A DNA stretch of 44,688 nucleotides from an uncultured Streptococcus sp. (GTDB lineage Bacteria > Bacillota > Bacilli > Lactobacillales > Streptococcaceae): the NCBI RefSeq assembly GCF_905372115.1, contig NZ_CAJPNR010000014.1, positions 1 to 44,688 on the forward strand, in the 5' to 3' direction. Both the position numbers and the translations under genes were made by a program. Below the pieces are notes generated by a model. The model did not search any database, was not told the origin of the DNA, and worked only from the letters and a program-made list of their open reading frames with translations. Positions 40,204 through 44,688 of this stretch are shown here, one piece after another (the first letter of the stretch is position 1; every line of letters starts with the position of its first letter).

Positions 40204-43200
40204 ATGGAAAAGAAAATAGTCTATGGCTTCCGCAAGAGCCGCCTTTCTAAGGGCTTGTGCGGAGCTGTTTTGGGTGCGGCTTTGTTGCTAGCTGCTGGGT
40301 CGGTTCAGGCTGAGGAAAAGTCAGCTGAAGCAGCAGATCAGTCTTCCCTTTCTGAAGCTGCACTTTCACCAACCGAAGCACATCAGCCAACTGTTGCGCC
40401 AACTCAGTCAGAGCCTGTAAGTCAAGACAAGCTTCCTTTGGAAGTTTCTCATGCGGACTTGGACCAAACCTTAGCTGAGGCTGAGAAAGCGGGCATCGAA
40501 CTAAAGCAGGAGCCGACTGTTGATTTAGGAACAGCTAGAAATCCAGAAGAAGCTGCGAGTAAACGGGAGACTGCACTAGCAGATTATGTGACACAAGTAA
40601 AGGAAATACGTGAAACCACAGCAGCTTATCAAGAGCAACTGAAGACCTATGAGAAAGATCTCAGTCAGAAAGAGTCTGCCAATCAAGCCTTGAAAGACCA
40701 ATATGACAAGACTCTGGCTTCCTATGCACAAGAGTCCAACCGTATTCAAGCTGAAAATGCTCAGCTACAGGCGGACTATGAACAGAAACGTGCTGCTTAT
40801 CAAGCAGAATTGAGCCGTATTGTAAAAATCAATCAAGAGAAAGAAGCCTCCTATCAAGCAGCTTTAGCAGCCTATCAAGAGGAGAGTTCACGAATTTTAC
40901 AAGAAAATGCTCAAGCGAAAGCAGACTACAAAACTGCTATGGAGAGCTATGCTACAGAGCTTAAAGCTACCCAGGAGAAGAATGCAGAAGCAAAGCGTCG
41001 CTATGAAGAAAAGCTTGCTCAGGTCTCAGCTCACAATAAAGCTGCTCAAGCTGAAAATGCAGCCATTGCAGAACGAAATCAGGCAGCTGAAAAGACCTAT
41101 CAGGAAGCAGTCAAGCAGTATGAAGCTGAAGTTTCCAGACTGATTCAGGTTAAGGCAGAAAAAGAAGCTGTTTATCAAGCTGCCTTGGCTGACTATGAGA
41201 AAGAATTGGCTCGAATTCAGAAAGAAAATGCTGAGCTAGAGCAGCAGTATCAGTCAGATTTAAGGGCTTATCAGCAGGAAGTAGAACGTATTCAAACAGC
41301 CAATCAAGAAGCTAAACAATCTTATGAGACAGCCTTGGCTAAAATCCAAGAGCAGAATAAAGAGATTGAGACCCAAAATCTAGCCGTTCGGAAGAAAAAT
41401 GCAGCTTTAAAGGAGCAGTATCAGGCTGATTTAGCTGCTTATCAAGAGCGATTGGCTGAGATTCGACAAAAAAATCAAGCGGCTGAGAAAGACTATGAGA
41501 GCAAATTAGCTGCTTATCAAAAGAATCGCTCTGAAATCGAGGCGTCCAATGAGGCCAGAGAAAGAGATTATCAAGCGGCTTTAACTGCCTATCAATCTGA
41601 ACTTGAGCGTGTCCAAGCTGAAAATAAGAAGCGCCAAACTGCCTATGAGACAGAAAAAGCAGAAGTAACAGCCCGTAATGCTGCCATTGAAGCTGAAAAT
41701 GCACAGATTCGTCAGCAAAATCAGGAAAAACAAGAGCTTTATAAAAATCAATTAGCCCAATATGAGCAGGATGTAGCTCGAATCACTGAAAGCAACCAGA
41801 AAAGTCGAGAAGCATACGAGAAAGCCTTGCTTACCTATCAGGAGGCGACTGCTCGGATTGAGACGGAAAACAAGAATAAATTAACTGCTTATCAGGCAGA
41901 CTTAGCGACCTATAAAGCAGATCTTGCAAGAATTGAAGCAGAAAACCAAAGACTAAAAGAAGATTATGAGGCAAACCTTGCAGCTGTTTCAGCGCAGAAC
42001 GCAGTGATTGAGCAAGAAAATGCAAGCATTAAAGAAAAAAATGCCCGCTTGAAAGCTGACTATGATAAGCTCTTAGAAGAATATAAGAAGGCAAAAGCTG
42101 CCTATGATACTGCCAAAACTAAGTATGATGCAGCTCTTGTAACTTTTGAGAGAGAGTTGCAGGAAGCGGAGGCTAAGAAAAATGAAGAAGGCTATCTCAG
42201 CAAAGTTGAAAGCCAGCCTTTTGTTTTCAAATCTGAGCCCCAGGCCGTCTTGACACTTGATCCCTCTATTAGAACATATACCAATGATGAGCTGACTGAT
42301 GAGGTTCGTTCTTGGAGAATGGATGAATCAGGAATGAGAGCTTTGACCAGTGTTTTAAAAGGGAAAGAGCATCAGACTAAAGTCGTTTTGCAAAAAGATG
42401 TGCCTCTGGTAGCTACTTATACCAATATCAAAAATTCCAGTATTCAAGGCAAGAAAATCGCTAAAGTTGTCTATACTTATACTCTGAAAGAATCAACGAA
42501 GAGTCAGGATAAGCTGCCGGTTTTCTTAGTTAAGGATCCGACCTTGACTGTGTGGACCTTGGATTTTCATGGCCAATCTCGAGTCAATGTCCAAGCGGAA
42601 TTTTTCGATGAGGCTGGAGAAAGGCTTGATATGACAGGTTCGCTTGTCAGCTTCTCATCTTTAAATACTAATAAAGCTGCGATTGAGTACATCAAGAATT
42701 TTAATGGTGAATATGTTCCTATCACAGGTTCTGCTATTAACATTCACCCAGATACCAGTGTCCATGCCGATATTTCTATTAACTTTGAGAGAGAAGGTTC
42801 TCGCTTTGAGTATAATAAGTGGGATACACCTACTAGTCCTTATAACTGGTATGGCGCTATTGTCGGTAAGGCACAGGGCGATGTCATTTCCTTTGATATT
42901 GGTTCACGAAATCGGGGTTCTGCTTGGTTTGTATTTAACTCAGATATTAAAGCTAAAGGTGTCCCAATGAAGCCTGTCGCTCCGACTGAGATCGCTCAAC
43001 CACAAGAGCCAACCTATGAAGAGCTCAAGGCACTGCAGCCTCTTCCAATTCAGCCCGTTTATCAATCTTTGCCAGAAGAGCCAGCTCAGCCAGCCTATCA
43101 AGAACTTCCTAGCCAGCCGACAGAAACTCAGCCTCTTGCTCTTCCAAGTCGGCCTGAGGAACTAGTAGCTCTACCGGAAAGAGATTTGGAAGTTTTACCG

Positions 43201-44394
43201 CAAGAGCCGACTTATAAGGCTGAGCCGCTTCAACCGCAGGCGCCAGCTTATCAGGAGTTGCCAGACGAACCTAGCGCCCCTTCTTTATTGAAAGAGCTGG
43301 ATGCAATTGAAGAGCCGACCTATGAGAAGGAGCAGTCCTTGCTGAGTCTTCCGCAAGCTCCGGTTGAAGAAGCGCTGCCACAGGAACCACAGCTCCCATC
43401 TTATTTGAAGGAACCAGAGAAACCTCAAAAAGATCCTGAAGTAAGCACGGGTGAGGCTCCGAAACCGCCTGTTTATGAAGAAGAAATTGCTTTAGAGGAG
43501 CTGTCTCAGGAGCCAAGCTATCTGCAGGAACCACAGCTTCCTCAAGAACCAGTTCTTCAGCCTGAACCCCAGTCACCTATCAGAGAAAGTGACTTGCCTT
43601 TGATTGCTGAGCCTGACAAGCCGAACTATAAAGAGCTTCCTCAAAAGCCGGCTGAACCTAGCTATCAAGCTTTGCCAAGCCGTCCGCAAGCGCCGACTCA
43701 AACTTATCACTATAACCAGCTTTTTATCCAGTTAAAAGTCAGAGAAGAGTTGGAGGATGAGTCCAAGAAGAATATTCATCAACAAGAGGTTAGCCAGGGA
43801 AGTTTTGCTGTCCTTAATCTGGTAACGGATGCTTTGCCTGCTTATCGCCTGCCAATTCATTCTTTCGTATTGGAAGATCGCCTGCCGGAAGGTTTTGAAT
43901 TGGATCTAGAAGCGACTAGAGCGAAAAGTCCTGGTTATGAGGTTTCTTATGAGCCGAGCACCAGAGTCTTGACTTTTGTTGCTGCACCAGGTCTGCTTGA
44001 ACGCTACAATGCTGATTTGAATATTGCGACTGAGACTATAGCTCCAGCAGCAGTCGGCCGACTCTTGTATCCAGGCAGAACCTATACCAATCATTTCAGC
44101 TTGCTGATTAATAATCAATACCGGATTGAATCCAATCAGGTTAGTGTTTCAACACCTCCTGCAGAAATTACTGTTCAAACAGCGCAGAAATTTGAGCCTC
44201 TTTCAAACCGAACTTGGCAGCATCCAAGATCTGCAAGTAAGCAAGCAAGTAGCTTGCAGCTATCTGTCAGCTACCAAACCACACAAGGTCAATTGCCTAA
44301 AACTGGAAGCAGTTCGAGTGCTCTTCTTACTTATCTTGGCTTTGCGGCCTTGCTAGCTGCAGCAGGTTTCCGCTCATCTAAGAAAGAGTCGTAA
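40204..44394 (+). CDS. Antigen I/II-type cell-wall-anchored adhesin (GbpC/Spa domain, LPKTG)
   Basis: About 1,396 residues. A long signal peptide carries the YGFRKSRLSKGLCGAVLG motif, a YSIRK-like variant shared with SspA/B, and is cut after VQA. Residues about 90-660 are a Ala/Gln/Glu-rich heptad repeat region (A region; units like YQAALAAYQEESSRILQEN) forming a long coiled coil. Residues about 672-922 are the GbpC/Spa lectin-like V domain. Residues about 924-1166 are a proline-rich region with PxEPxYxxLP repeats. Residues about 1169-1325 are one C-type isopeptide-like domain. LPKTG at 1364-1368, a hydrophobic stretch and RSSKKES follow, for sortase A. The start at 40204 is favoured by GGAG six bases upstream; ATG 40192 is possible. 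Classical antigen I/II proteins have about three C domains; this has one and a longer proline-rich part. Confidence 0.9.
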   Translation: MEKKIVYGFRKSRLSKGLCGAVLGAALLLAAGSVQAEEKSAEAADQSSLSEAALSPTEAHQPTVAPTQSEPVSQDKLPLEVSHADLDQTLAEAEKAGIELKQEPTVDLGTARNPEEAASKRETALADYVTQVKEIRETTAAYQEQLKTYEKDLSQKESANQALKDQYDKTLASYAQESNRIQAENAQLQADYEQKRAAYQAELSRIVKINQEKEASYQAALAAYQEESSRILQENAQAKADYKTAMESYATELKATQEKNAEAKRRYEEKLAQVSAHNKAAQAENAAIAERNQAAEKTYQEAVKQYEAEVSRLIQVKAEKEAVYQAALADYEKELARIQKENAELEQQYQSDLRAYQQEVERIQTANQEAKQSYETALAKIQEQNKEIETQNLAVRKKNAALKEQYQADLAAYQERLAEIRQKNQAAEKDYESKLAAYQKNRSEIEASNEARERDYQAALTAYQSELERVQAENKKRQTAYETEKAEVTARNAAIEAENAQIRQQNQEKQELYKNQLAQYEQDVARITESNQKSREAYEKALLTYQEATARIETENKNKLTAYQADLATYKADLARIEAENQRLKEDYEANLAAVSAQNAVIEQENASIKEKNARLKADYDKLLEEYKKAKAAYDTAKTKYDAALVTFERELQEAEAKKNEEGYLSKVESQPFVFKSEPQAVLTLDPSIRTYTNDELTDEVRSWRMDESGMRALTSVLKGKEHQTKVVLQKDVPLVATYTNIKNSSIQGKKIAKVVYTYTLKESTKSQDKLPVFLVKDPTLTVWTLDFHGQSRVNVQAEFFDEAGERLDMTGSLVSFSSLNTNKAAIEYIKNFNGEYVPITGSAINIHPDTSVHADISINFEREGSRFEYNKWDTPTSPYNWYGAIVGKAQGDVISFDIGSRNRGSAWFVFNSDIKAKGVPMKPVAPTEIAQPQEPTYEELKALQPLPIQPVYQSLPEEPAQPAYQELPSQPTETQPLALPSRPEELVALPERDLEVLPQEPTYKAEPLQPQAPAYQELPDEPSAPSLLKELDAIEEPTYEKEQSLLSLPQAPVEEALPQEPQLPSYLKEPEKPQKDPEVSTGEAPKPPVYEEEIALEELSQEPSYLQEPQLPQEPVLQPEPQSPIRESDLPLIAEPDKPNYKELPQKPAEPSYQALPSRPQAPTQTYHYNQLFIQLKVREELEDESKKNIHQQEVSQGSFAVLNLVTDALPAYRLPIHSFVLEDRLPEGFELDLEATRAKSPGYEVSYEPSTRVLTFVAAPGLLERYNADLNIATETIAPAAVGRLLYPGRTYTNHFSLLINNQYRIESNQVSVSTPPAEITVQTAQKFEPLSNRTWQHPRSASKQASSLQLSVSYQTTQGQLPKTGSSSSALLTYLGFAALLAAAGFRSSKKES

Positions 44395-44441
44395 AAATAT
44401 AAGCAGCTCCTGCATCAAGAGCTTTTGAACGCGATAAATTT

Positions 44442-44472
44442 AGACTGAGACAATTTTGTCCCAGTCTTTTTT
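44442..44472 (+). terminator. Rho-independent terminator after the adhesin gene
   Basis: AGACTGAGAC (44442-44451), loop AATTTT, GTCCCAGTCT (44458-44467), T-run to 44472. One A-C mismatch in the stem. Confidence 0.85.
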
Positions 44473-44572
44473 ACTGCGAATTTTTTGAGGAAATGGTTGA
44501 TATCATCCAGTTTAGAAAGAGAATTGGAAAAATTCCTTTTCATGCTCCATTTTCCCTATCTTTTCAGCCTTT

Positions 44573-44619
44573 TTTAAGAAAAAATTCAGTCCTGTTTAAG
44601 TAAAAAAATATATGATAAT
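44573..44619 (+). promoter_or_regulatory. CiaR-like direct repeats and promoter (probably of ciaRH)
   Basis: TTTAAG (44573-44578), five bases, ATTCAG (a 4/6 match, 44584-44589), five bases, TTTAAG (44595-44600). The CiaR site is TTTAAG-N5-TTTAAG. A -10-like TATGAT (44611-44616) or GATAAT (44614-44619) lies about 10-13 bases further on, the geometry of CiaR-activated promoters. pepN followed by ciaRH is a known streptococcal order. The rest of 44395-44688 shows no gene; the last bases (ATGA at 44685) could be a start codon but the window ends. Confidence 0.5.
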
Positions 44620-44688
44620 GCTATTCTAGTGAAAGGATGTGTATTGGATGACTTGTAAGCTGCATTAGCTTCTTGCTTGATAGAATGA

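Noticed and set aside
40900..42030. Long open frames on the minus strand and in other frames across the adhesin repeat region
   Set aside because: They are shadows of the Ala/Gln/Glu-rich coiled-coil code; they have no ribosome sites and no recognisable protein.
1..44688. CRISPR arrays, tRNA or rRNA genes, insertion sequences
   Set aside because: None seen: the only strong repeats are the immunity array and the adhesin repeats.

Overview
The window looks like chromosome of an oral streptococcus of the mitis/sanguinis group. The gene content and order are streptococcal: pheS-GNAT-pheT, truB-ribF, an Spx-type regulator followed by a UPF0223 gene and an inositol monophosphatase gene, pstSCAB1B2-phoU, and pepN followed by a CiaR-like promoter. 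Promoters are TTGACA/TATAAT with many extended -10 elements. A wall-anchored antigen I/II-type adhesin ends in LPKTG. Species assignment (S. sanguinis is the best guess) is inference from gene order only.

Layout. 0-3.5 kb: 3' end of pheS, a PaiA-like acetyltransferase and pheT. 3.7-9.6 kb: scattered single genes (DUF1722 protein, two hydrolase/acetyltransferase genes, a MetE-like methyltransferase on the minus strand, a lipoprotein behind two CopY-type boxes, a zinc alcohol dehydrogenase behind a 19-bp-spacer MerR-type promoter, and an unknown membrane protein). 9.7-16.9 kb: two TetR-controlled export modules, one MacB/HrtBA-like and one heterodimeric ABC exporter. 17.0-25.0 kb: housekeeping genes (DUF2130 protein, truB, ribF, spx, UPF0223, IMPase, RsmF-like methyltransferase). 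25.1-30.1 kb: the complete high-affinity phosphate operon pstS-pstC-pstA-pstB1-pstB2-phoU, closed by a terminator. 30.2-37.4 kb: a visibly AT-richer accessory island. 37.5-44.7 kb: pepN, the adhesin, and a CiaR-like direct-repeat promoter running off the window.

The island is the most interesting part. It ends in three tightly packed genes. The first is a 447-residue protein with an N-terminal lipase fold (GFSQAG nucleophile motif) and a C-terminal helical domain. The next two encode small helical proteins of 98 and 108 residues. This matches the layout of the type VII secretion substrate TslA of Staphylococcus aureus, a lipase with reversed domain order, and its partners TlaA1/TlaA2. Directly upstream are seven tandem paralogues of one small membrane-anchored exported family (four intact, two frameshifted in A-tracts, one with a nonsense codon), which I read as a TilA-like immunity array. 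Two copies are directly followed by 29-codon remnants of a toxin N-terminus (MTLSDQEVQRLQ..., compare MALTDESIQELQ... of the intact toxin), and a third by a trace. This suggests that toxin genes were lost while their immunity genes were kept. No T7SS core gene (esxA, essC) lies in this window.

Other regulatory reads: a perfectly spaced promoter overlapped by two kACAnnTGTA boxes (7.1 kb), a TetR-type palindrome inside the promoter of the second tetR gene (12.7 kb), a probably leaderless ribF mRNA (21.2 kb), and cre-like boxes flanking promoters inside the immunity array. There are no tRNA, rRNA, insertion-sequence or CRISPR features. No gene-free stretch exceeds 300 bases; the longest (6903-7140, 20929-21174, 32250-32507, 34470-34726, 44395-44688) are described below.
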